A stretch of DNA of 64,000 nt, from the NCBI RefSeq assembly GCF_000471905.2, contig NW_006498435.1, positions 444,583-508,582 of the forward strand, written 5' to 3'. Every line of letters starts with the position of its first letter. Within the stretch, counting starts at the first letter, position 1. The stretch is from Amborella trichopoda. Its lineage: Eukaryota; Streptophyta; Magnoliopsida; Amborellales; Amborellaceae. The notes below the pieces were generated by a model. The model ran no database searches, was not told where the DNA came from, and worked only from the letters and a program-made list of their open reading frames with translations. Positions 35,111 to 45,535 of this stretch are shown here, piece by piece. A program made the position numbers and the translations under genes.

Positions 35111-36965
35111 CAGTCATAATCATTCAACAATTCCATCCATCTTCTTTGTCTCATGTTCAACTCTTTCTGGAAAAACAAATACTTAAGGCTCTTACGGTCA
35201 GTGAACACTTTAAATTGGGTCTCATACAGATAATGCCTCCAAATCTTCAGGGCGAAAACTATAGCCGCAAGCTCCAAATCATGAGTTGGATAGTTTTTCT
35301 CATATGGTTTTAACTGCCTAGAGGCGTAGGCTATGAACTTTCCCCTCTGCATCAACACACATCCAAGCCCTTTATGAGAGGCATCTGTGTAAACCACGAA
35401 GTCTACGTTCCCCTCAAGCAAGGTCAGAATTGCAGCCGTAGTTAGTCTCTTTTTCAGTTCTTGAAAGCTTTTCTCACAGGCATCTTACCACACAAACTTT
35501 ACTTCCTTCTAGGTCAGGTGAGTCAGGGGAAGTGCTATCTTTGAGAAACCTTCCACAAAACGTCTATAATAACCCACCAGTATAAAAAAACGGCAAATTT
35601 CTGACACATTTGTTGGTCTTCCCCACTTAAGTACAACTCGATTTTCCAAGGATCAACTGCGACCTTGTGTTTAGAAACAATGTGCCCAAGGAAAGCCATG
35701 CTCGAGAGCCAGAACTCACTCTTACTTAACTTGGCATACAACTTTTTTTACTTTAAAGTCTGGAGGACCATCCTTAGATGTTGTTCATGCTCGTTCAAAT
35801 TCTTCGAGTACGCTAGAATGTCATCTATAAAAACCACCACGAAATCATATAGGAAAGGTCTAAAAACTCGATTCATTACATCCATAAAAGATAGTTGGGG
35901 CGTTGGTTAATCCAAACAGCATCACCAAAAATTCATAGTGACCATATCGAGTCCTAAATGCGGTATTGGGAATATCTTCTTCCTTAACTAGCAATTGATG
36001 GTAGCAACCGGAGGTCAATCTTGGAAAATACTTGGGCCCCTTGAAGTTGATCAAACAAGTCGTCAATTCTGGGTAAGGGGTACTTGTTCTTTACCGTTAC
36101 CTGATTCAGCTGTCTATAATCAATACAGAGCCTCAACGACCCATCTTTCTTCTTTACAAATAAAATTGGTGCACCCCATGGTGATATAATGGGCCGAATG
36201 AACCCTTTATGTAATAACTCATGCAGTTCTTCTTTTAGCTCCTTTAACTCTGCTAGAGCCATCCTGTAAGGGGCTTTAGAAATGGGAGCAGTACTAGGGG
36301 CTATTTCTATTTCAAATTCTATCTCTCTTACTAGGGACCGAGAGGTCAATTCCTCAGGAAAAACTTCTGGGTATTCCCTCACCATTGGTATGTCCTCTAA
36401 CTTAGACTGGACATCCCGATTCTCTACCACATAGGCCAGGTACCCAATACATCTTTTGGCCAAAAGGCATGAAGCCCGAAGGGCAGAGATAAGGTGTAGA
36501 GGGGAAGCATCCTTAATTTCCAAAAAGTTCAATTCAGGTTGATTCGAGCATTTAAATATTACAGTTTTATCATAATAATTCACCGTAGCATGGTGTGTGG
36601 ACAACTAGTGCATGCCCAAAATAATATCAAAATTCTGGATGTCTAGGAGTACCAAATCTATAGGTAAAACATGCCCTTCAAGCACAACCCCACAATGTTT
36701 ATATACTATATCAGTTTCTAAAGATTGCCCCATTTGTGTGCATACAACCAAGGTCCAGTCAAGTTGTGCAGGTTTAACATTCATGTGGCACAAAAGAGTG
36801 GGAAGATTCAGGATCAATTAAAATTTTTACTTCAATTCCATTGACAAAAATCATACCTCGGATCACGGAGGTAGACGCCTTAGACTCTTGCTTCGTTAAC
36901 GCGAATACCCGACCTTGGGTCCTTGGTTGGTAATCAGGTCCCTTCACCGGGTAGTCTTTAACCAA
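35111..36965 (-). pseudogene. T1 pol: protease, reverse transcriptase and RNase H (Tekay type)
   Basis: From the right: a protease segment in which the active site reads ILIDPESSHSFV instead of the usual D-S/T-G-A-S-H-S-F form; a linker ending in DIILGMH; an RT with [39 protein letters not shown] and the catalytic [11 protein letters not shown], split by a frameshift near 36,060 and further breaks near 35,750-35,870; and an RNase H (35,421-35,111) with [33 protein letters not shown] and [10 protein letters not shown]. It is cut at NDYDC by element B and continues at 13,594. The protease change and frame breaks show it is dead. Confidence 0.95.
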
Positions 36966-37930
36966 GTGGCCAGGCTTGCCACATCTGAAGCACGACTTTG
37001 TCTTTCGGTAGCACTCGGCCGCCGTATGGTTACTTAACCCATAGTGAGGGCAGACCGAGCGCCGATTATCCCTTATATTGCCCAGGAAGGTCCTTGGGGC
37101 CTTAGCATTACCCAGATTGTTCCTGCCCTTAAATTATCTCCTAGGAGGTGGTCGACCCCTCCTCTTAAAATTCCCAAACGGCACGGCCCCCACTTTCCCT
37201 TCTTTCCTTAGATGGAACTCTTCACAATCTCTTTCTACCTTCATGGCAAGATGCACCAAAGTGGAGAAGGTCTTGAGATTTGCTGATATTACCCTCCCCC
37301 TTATCTCTTACCTGAGACCTCTCTCAAACTTATTCGCCTTTCGCGTCTCAGAGTTAATCATGTGTGGCGCATATCTTGACAGCGTAACGAACTTGGCTGC
37401 ATGCTCCATCGACAGGTTTCCTTGTTGCAGCTCAATAAACTCGACTTCTTTCCTCTCCCGCACTGAGTCAGTAAAATACTTTTCATTAAACGCCTCTAGA
37501 AAGTTCTCCCAAGTCACTTCTGTCCCTGACCCTTCCCATGATTGCTTCACTGAGCCCCACCAGTGCTCGACATCTCCTTCTAACATGAAGGCTCCCAGCC
37601 TAACCTTCTGCTCATCAGTACAGTGCAGCACATAAAAAATTTTCTCCACTTGTCTCCTCCATCATTCTGCTTTCTCTACTCTCTCGCGCCCCAAGAATGT
37701 CGGAGGTGCTAGCCTCCAAAATTTTTCTCTCAACCCACTGTCAATCTGTTTTGGGGTACGGGTAGCGGGGCCGGCATACTATCTTTCATCATTTGAATCA
37801 TGGTCCCTAAGGTCTTGAAGAATTTACCAAGGGCCTCGGAATTCTCATTGCTATAACTCTCATTGTTGGCATGAGTCCTCATCATCTTTGACCTAAAACA
37901 CAAGCACCCAGTTACTAGCCTATCCAAAAC
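36966..37930 (-). pseudogene. T1 gag: capsid and zinc knuckles (Tekay type)
   Basis: The segment 37,649-37,308 is a clear Ty3/gypsy capsid domain: KVRLGAFMLEGDVEHWWGSV, TWENFLEAFNEKYF, SVRERKEVEFIELQQGN and KFVTLSRYAPHM. Near 37,060-36,960 the frame gives CPHYGLSNHTAAEC and CFRCGKPGHLVKDYP; the last cysteine of the second knuckle is replaced by tyrosine. The start of gag is probably in 37,927-37,730, where a short frame contains ALGKFFKTLGTMIQMM. Frames are broken between these pieces. Confidence 0.9.
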
Positions 37931-37982
37931 TATTCTAAAGACACCTCTAAAACTTTCTAGGCCAAGAATCCTACCTTGGTTG

Positions 37983-37997
37983 TTCTGATATCATAAC
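37983..37997 (-). other. Primer binding site of T1
   Basis: On the minus strand, just after the LTR end GTGACAAG, the sequence TTATGATATCAGAA resembles the initiator-methionine tRNA primer site TTGGTATCAGAGC typical of chromoviruses. Confidence 0.55.
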
Positions 37998-37998
37998 T

Positions 37999-40034
37999 TG
38001 TCACGACCCCGTCCCCTGACCCCATATCGTACAAGCCAGGGGGCAACAGAGTGCGGGACCGCGACGTGAGGTGGCAAACGCCACTCAGGTGGGAGTGGCT
38101 TAATGCTTGTAAAAGGTGGAATCAAGAGCAAACCACGAAAGAAAAATAAAATCCATTCATCACTAACAAAGATTTGACCAAAATACAAAGTCATTTTCAT
38201 ATACAAGCATTCTCCAAAATTTCTTTACAAATAGTTCAAGGCACTAATGGCCCAGTAAATACAAGGTAAACATCAACCAACATTTATGTGACACCGCCAC
38301 CAAACACCTACTATTAAAAGCTTCAAAAGCCCCTTCACCAACTCCAAACTTTATGCGTCCAAGCGCCCCAATCAGCTGCCCTCTCCCCGAGGGTCAGAAA
38401 CTATCACTCTATAAGGATGAAAAACGAACAGAATGAGCTAATAGCCTAGTAAGTAGATCCACACCATTTCATTTCGACCTATAATTGATAATAACAAATA
38501 GGCAGTGTTTACCATTCACACATGCATCACGAGATTATCCTTATCCATGTCGTTCAGTACTTTAGCAGTATAAGAATGAGTATAGTTCAGTTATCAGAAT
38601 GACTTACAGTGCATAAGCCATCAATCATTTTATCTTTAAAAAAATAGAAACACATACAAAGCACATAATGCACACAATAGAAGCTAGAGAGGCCTACTCC
38701 TAAAGTAGAAGCCCCATTGCTCAGGCCAAGCCAATTCTGTAGCTTGGAACTTCTACCCTCATTCAGGAGGAAAGACAACGACAAGTGAATAACCCACTTT
38801 ATATTGTCCTCATACACACACACATCCCCAACATGCTTTGGGGCTTCGATAGGCGATGGCCTTGCAAGACACGACCATCTCCTTATACTCTTCTGGTGAG
38901 AGGGTGTTACATTACCATTGGATGTCCCAATGCGTAGTGCCCATAACATTTGGCACGGGCGACCCTCCCTATTACTCAGTTTCACCTCTTAACATCATTC
39001 CTCTCATTGGGGTCGGGGCACAATTAGTAATTGGCAGCACAACAATATCCAATTACCAATGGGTGTCCCATTGCATGGCGGTTAGTGTCACAATATATCA
39101 CAATATAACAGTATCACAATATAAAACAGTATAACAGTATCCACTATCAATAGGTGCCCCATTGTGTAGTGGTCAGTATCACAGCGTTTCACAGTATAAC
39201 AATACTCACTACCAATGGGTGTCCCATTACATAGTGGTCAGTGTGACAGTATATCACAGTATAGCAATATCATAGTATTAAATAGTATAACAATACCCAC
39301 TACCAATGGACGTCTCAATGTGCAGTGGTCAGTATCACAACGTTTCACAGTATAACAGTACTCACTACTAATGGGTGTCCCATTGCATAGTGGTCAGTGT
39401 CACAGTATAAAGCAGTATAACAGTGTGCATGCGAAATCAAGCTTTAAGTTCACATATATTTTACTATTCATTTCCAGGCTTTTCAGAAGCAATCACAGTA
39501 TCATAAGCGTGCGTATACGGCATTTCAAGACAGTTGATTTCATCTCCTTTGTTTAAATTAATCATTACACCACTTGTATAATTCATGCACAATTTGGGGA
39601 TATACTATTCATTTCATCAGTGGTATACATATATACACACCAAGGCATGGTATCCGATTCACAAGAAATCCCAATTGAATCTCAATATTAACTTAAAACA
39701 GACCTGTCTATCACTTAATCAACGGAAATTTTCAGTCACTTGATCAATCGACAGAGTAGTGTGAAATAAGGGTTCAGTTCCAAATTTTCTGCAATTTCTC
39801 ACAGGGATGTACAGTCATAAACAAGGACGTAACTTTCAATATATTCAAAATTCATAGATGGTTCCAAAACCAATTTCATAATAGACACATATATCTTTCA
39901 AATGGGGGTAGTTTGAAAGCGTTTGAATGCCATTTGATCAATCAAAAGCTCAGTACAATGGAGGTATACTATCTGAAATCTACTACACATTTGTGATGGT
40001 GACATGTCCTACTTAGCAGAGTTAGAGAAAATTA
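37999..40034 (-). mobile_element. 5' LTR of T1 (Tekay type), 5' end truncated or joined to another LTR
   Basis: Plus strand starts TGTCACGACCCC, the reverse complement of an LTR 3' end, next to the PBS. Within it, 38,880-39,430 carries an imperfect tandem repeat containing 'ccaatgggtgtcccattg' and 'tcacagtata'. The part near 39,850-39,960 matches T2 at about 1,130-1,210. Homology to a Tat-type LTR begins at about 40,035 without a recognisable LTR terminus, so the true end is not visible. Confidence 0.7.
38880..39430. repeat. Imperfect tandem repeat in the T1 LTR
   Basis: Four to six units of roughly 70-110 bp, each with 'actaccaatgggtgtccca', a 'gtagtggtcagt' segment and runs of 'cacagtataacagtat'. 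Confidence 0.65.
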
Positions 40035-41292
40035 AGAAATTAGGGTCAAAATGATGATTTTTCTCCTCACCCACAAATTATAAAATTCCAATTAAGTCCC
40101 TATCATGAACATGCAACCTTTACGATCTTCCGTGGTCCGTTCGGGGTCCTTCCTATCTTCATCAAGCCAAAAGATTATTCTTTTCTTGATCAGCTCGGGA
40201 ATACGGTCGTTTTGATACCTATTTCGAGCCATGAATTGGACTTTTGGTCCACGATCACGAGACATGAAAATCATGAAAAACGTACGATCTTTGATTAAAG
40301 TTCACGCCCCCCCTCCTCCATGTTCATCCACAATTTCTTCATTGTATTTTGACAAGCATACCGTCATGAGCGTTTGGTGACGAACGTGGCTCGATTTGGT
40401 ATTTTGGCTGGAGTTTGGTTTCCGATGGCGGGAAATTGTAGCAATTTTGTACTCATTGTGCGTCAAATCTAGCCGTCCATCACATGCGAGGTTTGACTCA
40501 AATGAAACCTCTGACCTCGTCCTCGTAATGGGTCTGGTTTCTGGCTGATCCGACATGCGAGCGTCGTGATGTGGGCGTTCGATCAAGGGGATGTGATGCT
40601 AGAAATTTCCTTCTACTTTTATAATTTTCCGGCGATCTTCTCTCTTTGATTTCTCTCAACTCAGGCCGTGTCATTGCTCGTGCCACGTATCAAATCAACC
40701 AGGTTGATGAGGCGAACATGCTCCCAACATTTGGGCTCGATCCGACCCAACATAAGGAAGATACAACTATGGAAATTTTTCCGTCGAAATGGTGAAGTAC
40801 CATTTTTACTAATGGAAACTGGTTCACTGAGTGTGCCGGTGTACCACCTACCTAATTTAAGTAATTTGGCCATAACTTGCTCTAGAAGAGTCTGAATGCG
40901 TCAAAAATTGGTACTCAGGGATTTTAGAATATTTTGAATCCAATGACGATGATCTGGAGATCATTTGATGCTCCGATTATGATGCTATAGTTCAGGATCT
41001 ATTTTTCAGCATGATAGAGGCGGAATTTCCCAAAACTGTTTTGTCATCTGCACTGCTTTAAACTCGTCGGATTGCGACGAAACTTGGCAAGTGTTTTTAG
41101 GAGACCCTTAAGCATGATCTTGAACCTTCTTGGGCCATTCTGAGACTTTCAAAAATTTCACTTCTGGTTCAGGGTTTATTGTCCTACAGCTTCTGTAGTC
41201 TACATGCATTTAGGTACCTGCAGACATAGGTCGTGAAATGCTTTCTCCTTATTCATATCGTGGATACAAGTATTGAAAAATACCTTCAAACA
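40035..41292 (-). mobile_element. Partial Tat-type LTR (5' part), E-like subfamily
   Basis: It aligns with 49,330-50,557 of the element E LTR, including 'tttcttgatcagct', 'gtaatttggccataactt' and 'ctgcactgc'. The right end reads ACCTTCAAACA, so the LTR starts TGTTTGAAGG on the minus strand, close to TGTTTGAGGG in E. The 3' part of the LTR is missing and is replaced by the T1 LTR at about 40,035, implying a junction by insertion plus deletion. Confidence 0.75.
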
Positions 41293-41504
41293 GCCATATG
41301 TCTATAAGCCACGAAGAGAATGGTTCAAGCTCCTTGGCCTTATAACCATCCATAAGTGACTTAATTCTAGGTCACAACGTTAAGTTCGAGAAAACAAAAA
41401 CAAAAAATTAAATTAAAATCAGATCTATGTTGGCAAAATCAGACTTACAGAAAAATTGGATAAAATATCAAAAGCATGAAGGGGACTAACCAGGGCACAA
41501 TATT
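41293..41504. other. Non-coding flank
   Basis: AT-rich; from about 41,400 it matches, in inverted orientation, 47,200-47,290. No gene is seen. Confidence 0.5.
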
Positions 41505-42885
41505 TGAGAAAATATGGATGTTTTTGTGTTTTCTAATTAATTTTCAATCAATACACAATTTTTCCTAATTTTAACTCTTTCCATTTTAAATTTTTGTTGA
41601 GCTACCATTGTGTCACATCCATCTCCAAAGTGGATGCGACATGCTTCGGAGGACACTATAGTGGAAATGCATTCCCTGATGCACAAATTACTTTTCCAAC
41701 ATTATTTTGCAATGATAAGGAAATGACCTTGAACTGGGAATACCTTAAATATTGACTTGCAATAAAGAACACCTTGAATATTATGCGGAACACCTTAAAT
41801 ATTATGATTGTATATTTCTTCCAACAGGTAACAATTTGGAAACCTGTTTCCAGACATAGTGAATTTCATAATATGGATTGCCATTTCCATGTATATTATG
41901 AAAAAGTAGAGCAAAGTGAGAGGTATAGTGAGAGAGAGAAAGAGGTCATGCCGTGGTGAAAGTAGAGACCGTTACAGTTATACTAGAATCGTGATGCTTT
42001 AAGGGCATTTTAAGGAAAAAAAAAAAAGGAGAAGTGGGTGTAGATGTAATTTTAGAAAAAATCGTGTATTTTACAATTTTTTTAAAAGAGGTCAATTTTT
42101 AGGGTGAGGTTAGTATAAGGTACCCACCTTATATATACAAGTAAGGTGGTGCATCTCTAAATTTTGGTGGAAGATTTAGACCTGAAGTTAACAACCTTAC
42201 AATGGTTTAAAAATCCATGTTCAGCCCTAATTATACAATTATAAATTTAAAAGCGGTGCGGATTGAAAATAGACGTTCCAAGTAACTTGTTACAAGTGCA
42301 CTATTTTAGAACTTAAAATTATTTTTTGTTCTTTATATGTTTAAATCTCGAGTTCAAGATGATGATTAATCGGAAGGTTTTTCAAATTTAAAGCACTTCT
42401 TTCTATTAGGTCTTTTATAAGGATCCAATATTATATAAATTGTTTCCTATATTTTATAACTACCCTTTAATCTCCAATGAGGCGTAAGCGTTGTGAAAAA
42501 GAATAAACACTCACCTTGAAGCTTTGCATTGAGCATTAAAAATCTTCGTGATGACTCCAAAATTCATTTTTAATATCGATTATGAAATTTGAAACTCAAA
42601 AAATTGCATAGTATGTGGAAACATATTTTTTTTTAAGACAAATCAGACGGTCTAGATAATATGTTACAATATACACCATTTTTCAAACTTAAAATCCTAA
42701 TTTTTTCTACAACCACAATGGCCAAGGCCAAGATGATAATTTTGAAGATTTTTTGGAGCCAAAACTACCATCTTCGGTGAGATTTGAGGTGAGCCTTTGC
42801 TTATTAAGATAAGACTGCAAACCTATCAAATCATTTAACTAAAAATATTTCTCTCGATAATTTCTTATAAGAGCATTTTGGACCT
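41505..42885 (+). repeat. Direct duplication, unit 1 (about 1.4 kb)
   Basis: Unit 1 and unit 2 share a start ('taatttttcctaattttaactctgtcc' type), a middle ('ggtgtagatgtaattttagaa', 'gaaggtgcccaccttatatatacaag' type) and an end ('caaacctatcaaatcatttaac', 'aagagcattttgg'). No ORF of note. Unit 1 carries the empty site of the hAT-like insertion at 42,038-42,045. Confidence 0.8.
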
Positions 42886-42887
42886 TT

Positions 42888-45052
42888 ATGTATTTTCTTA
42901 TTTATTTTGAATCCATACGTAATTTTTCCTAATTTTAACTCTGTCCATTTTAATTTTTGTTGGCCCGCCATGTCGTCACTTCCATCTCCAAGATGGCTGC
43001 TACTGATTCAGATGAAACAATAGTGGAAATGCATTCCCTGATGCATAAACTACTTTTCCAACTTTATTTTGCAATGACCTAGGACAGCAATAAAGAACAC
43101 CTTAAATATTATGCTTGTGTATTTCTTCAAACATGTGACAATTATATACCCGTTTCCAGTTAATATGAAATTCATGGTTTGGAATGCTATTTTCATAATA
43201 TATAAGGAAAAAGGAGAGCAAATGAGAGACAAAAAGGTCATGCCGTGGTAAAAGTAGGGTGATACAATTCTAATAGAATCGTGATACTTTAAAGGCATTT
43301 TAAGAAAAAAAGAGATGTGGATGTAGATCATCAGTGTTCACAAAATCGGTCAATCTAACCACTAATCTCCTGGTTAGATTGGAACTGGCCAGCCTCCAAT
43401 TTCGATTTAGAGCTGTTTTGGTGGTCAACCGGTATTTTAAACATTAGATAGAATAATACTATAAGTTTACATGAAATATTTAAGAGTGAACCATTGGTTA
43501 GCGTTGAGGGTTACCTTTTATATGAATTTAAGGTTCAAATCCCGCCGGCAACTTTTTTTTTCTTTTGCTTCAAAAAAATCACCAACTATAAATTTCTTCT
43601 AAATAAATGTTTTTTCTTTCAAAAAAATTACTGGCCCACTAGAATTGAATTAGAAATTTCTCATAAAAAAGTTATTTATTATTATATCCACTAACCAATA
43701 TACCATTACTAGTTAGTAGACAAAAAAGAATGGCTTATATTATATATAACTTAATTTTTTATTTATTTTCGTTTAAAAAAAAAGAGTTTGTCAAGTCAAT
43801 TTTTTGATACTATTTTAATATTTATTACATTATGGTAAATATTAAAAAACAATTTGGCCATTGATAATCACTTTCATATTTTTCCATCTTTTTTAGAAAA
43901 TTTTAAAAATACCCCTGGGCACAATCGATTCGTTATTGATTCGTTAAAGTCCATTTTTTCATTAATTTTCAACCTCATTTGAGTGTGATTTGTTTTAATC
44001 ACATTCTTTATATGCTTTTCATATTTTAGTATATTTTTTTATATCTTTTTTATTTGTTTCAATACTTTTTGATCGTTTAGGACATGTCCGGTTAGAGCGA
44101 TTGAATCGACCGATTTACTGGTTAGACCGGAGCACATGTCTGGTTAACCATTTTGGTTCGATTTTGCGAACACTGGTGTAGATGTAATTATAGAAGAATT
44201 CGAGTATTTTACAAATTATTTAAAGGAGGACATCTTTTTAGGGTGATGTTAGTATAAGGTGCCCACCTTATGTATACAAGCAAGGTGATACGTCTCTAAA
44301 TTTTACGGGAAGATTTATTCTCAGAGTTGGGAACCTTATAATGGTTTGAAAATTCATGTTAAACCTTAATTGTGTAATTTTAAAATTTAAAACCCATGCC
44401 GATTGAGCATATCTATAAACGCTTGAAATCTTGAAAATAGATAGTCCAGGTAACATGTTAATAGATGCACTATTTTAGGACTTGAAATTCTTTTTTCTTC
44501 TTAGGATCTTCAAATTTCGAGGTCGAGATAATTAATCGAAAGTTTTTCCAAATTCGAAGTACTCTTTTCTACTAGGTTTTTGACATGAACCTTACTTCTA
44601 TAGTATAAGGTTCCAACATTATATAAATTTTTTCCAATCTTTTGTGACTTCCCCTTAATAATTGGATGCGGCTGCTATGAGGCCTAGATGTAATGAAACA
44701 TTGATGGCTCTGAAATCAATTTTCAATATTGATTATGAAATTTGAAGCTCAAAAAATTGTACAAAACATGAGGATCTTGAACACATTTTTTTTAATGCAA
44801 ATTGGATGGTCTAGATAATGTGCTATAAAATTCACTATTTTTAGATCTTGAAATCCAAATGTTTTTCTTTTGACAACCATAATGACCATGGCCGAGATGA
44901 TAAATTTGAAGATTTTTCGGAGCAAGAACTACCATTTTTGGTAAGTTTTGTGGTGAGGCTTTGCTTATTATGATAAGGCTGCAAACCTATCAAATCATTT
45001 AACTATAAATATTTCTCTGGATAATTTCTTATAAGAGCATTTTGGTCCTCAA
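42888..45052 (+). repeat. Direct duplication, unit 2 (with hAT-like insert)
   Basis: Second copy of the unit, about 1.3 kb when the 844-bp insertion is removed. It ends immediately upstream of the 14-3-3 locus. Confidence 0.8.
43332..44175. mobile_element. hAT-like non-autonomous element (844 bp)
   Basis: Terminal inverted repeats CAGTGTTCACAAAATCG and CGATTTTGCGAACACTG differ at one position. The right flank is GTGTAGAT and the left flank, allowing a 3-bp CAT at the junction, is ATGTAGAT, consistent with an 8-bp target duplication as used by hAT transposons. The interior is AT-rich with no transposase. The paralogous unit 1 lacks the insertion. Confidence 0.75.
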
Positions 45053-45105
45053 GACAATCAGAGTACCAAAGGAGGAGTCAAATGTGAAGAGAATGGAGCT
45101 AACGC

Positions 45106-45126
45106 CATGGTGGTAGTACCACCATG
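45106..45126. other. Perfect 10-bp inverted repeat upstream of the 14-3-3 locus
   Basis: CATGGTGGTA, one base, then TACCACCATG. It could form a short hairpin; function unknown. Confidence 0.5.
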
Positions 45127-45324
45127 TTCCAGTTGGAGGTCACGGCCACATCCTCGCGCTTCTTCATGTTAACGGAGACGAAAATGCTCTCTCAGTTTCG
45201 TAACCATGGATCAATCGTCCAATTTCGCATCGGAAGCCCAAGAATTGCAAGCGAGAGCATGAAAATTGTCATGGCGTTGCATTACTTTGCCAGGCAAAGA
45301 CAGAGAAGCCCCAATGCAATGTAA

Positions 45325-45326
45325 CG

Positions 45327-45359
<33 letters not shown>

Positions 45360-45477
45360 GAATGCTCATCCTTTTCTCTGTCTGTCTGTCTGTCTCATAT
45401 ACATAAACAACTCACTCGACCCAGAGCTCTCCCCTCTTTCTCTTTCTCTATCTCTCTCTCTCTTCTCTCTCTTTGTG
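45325..45477. repeat. CT-rich microsatellites in the presumed 5' leader of the 14-3-3 locus
   Basis: A (CT)n run at about 45,328-45,354, a (TGTC)n run at 45,379-45,396 and further CT-rich sequence at 45,432-45,472. CT-rich leaders just upstream of the start are common in plant genes. Confidence 0.6.
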
Positions 45478-45535
45478 ACACACTCACTGATTCTGGAATT
45501 CTCCAAGAATGAGGAGATGGGCCGTGGAAGCGGCC

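Noticed and set aside
36612..37635. Plus-strand ORFs (36,612-36,821 and 37,078-37,635) over T1 gag-pol
   Set aside because: Antisense shadows of the T1 gag and protease on the minus strand.
45124..45324. 66-codon ORF upstream of the 14-3-3 locus as a separate exon
   Set aside because: No recognised similarity, followed by microsatellites and a CT-rich leader; more likely upstream or leader sequence.
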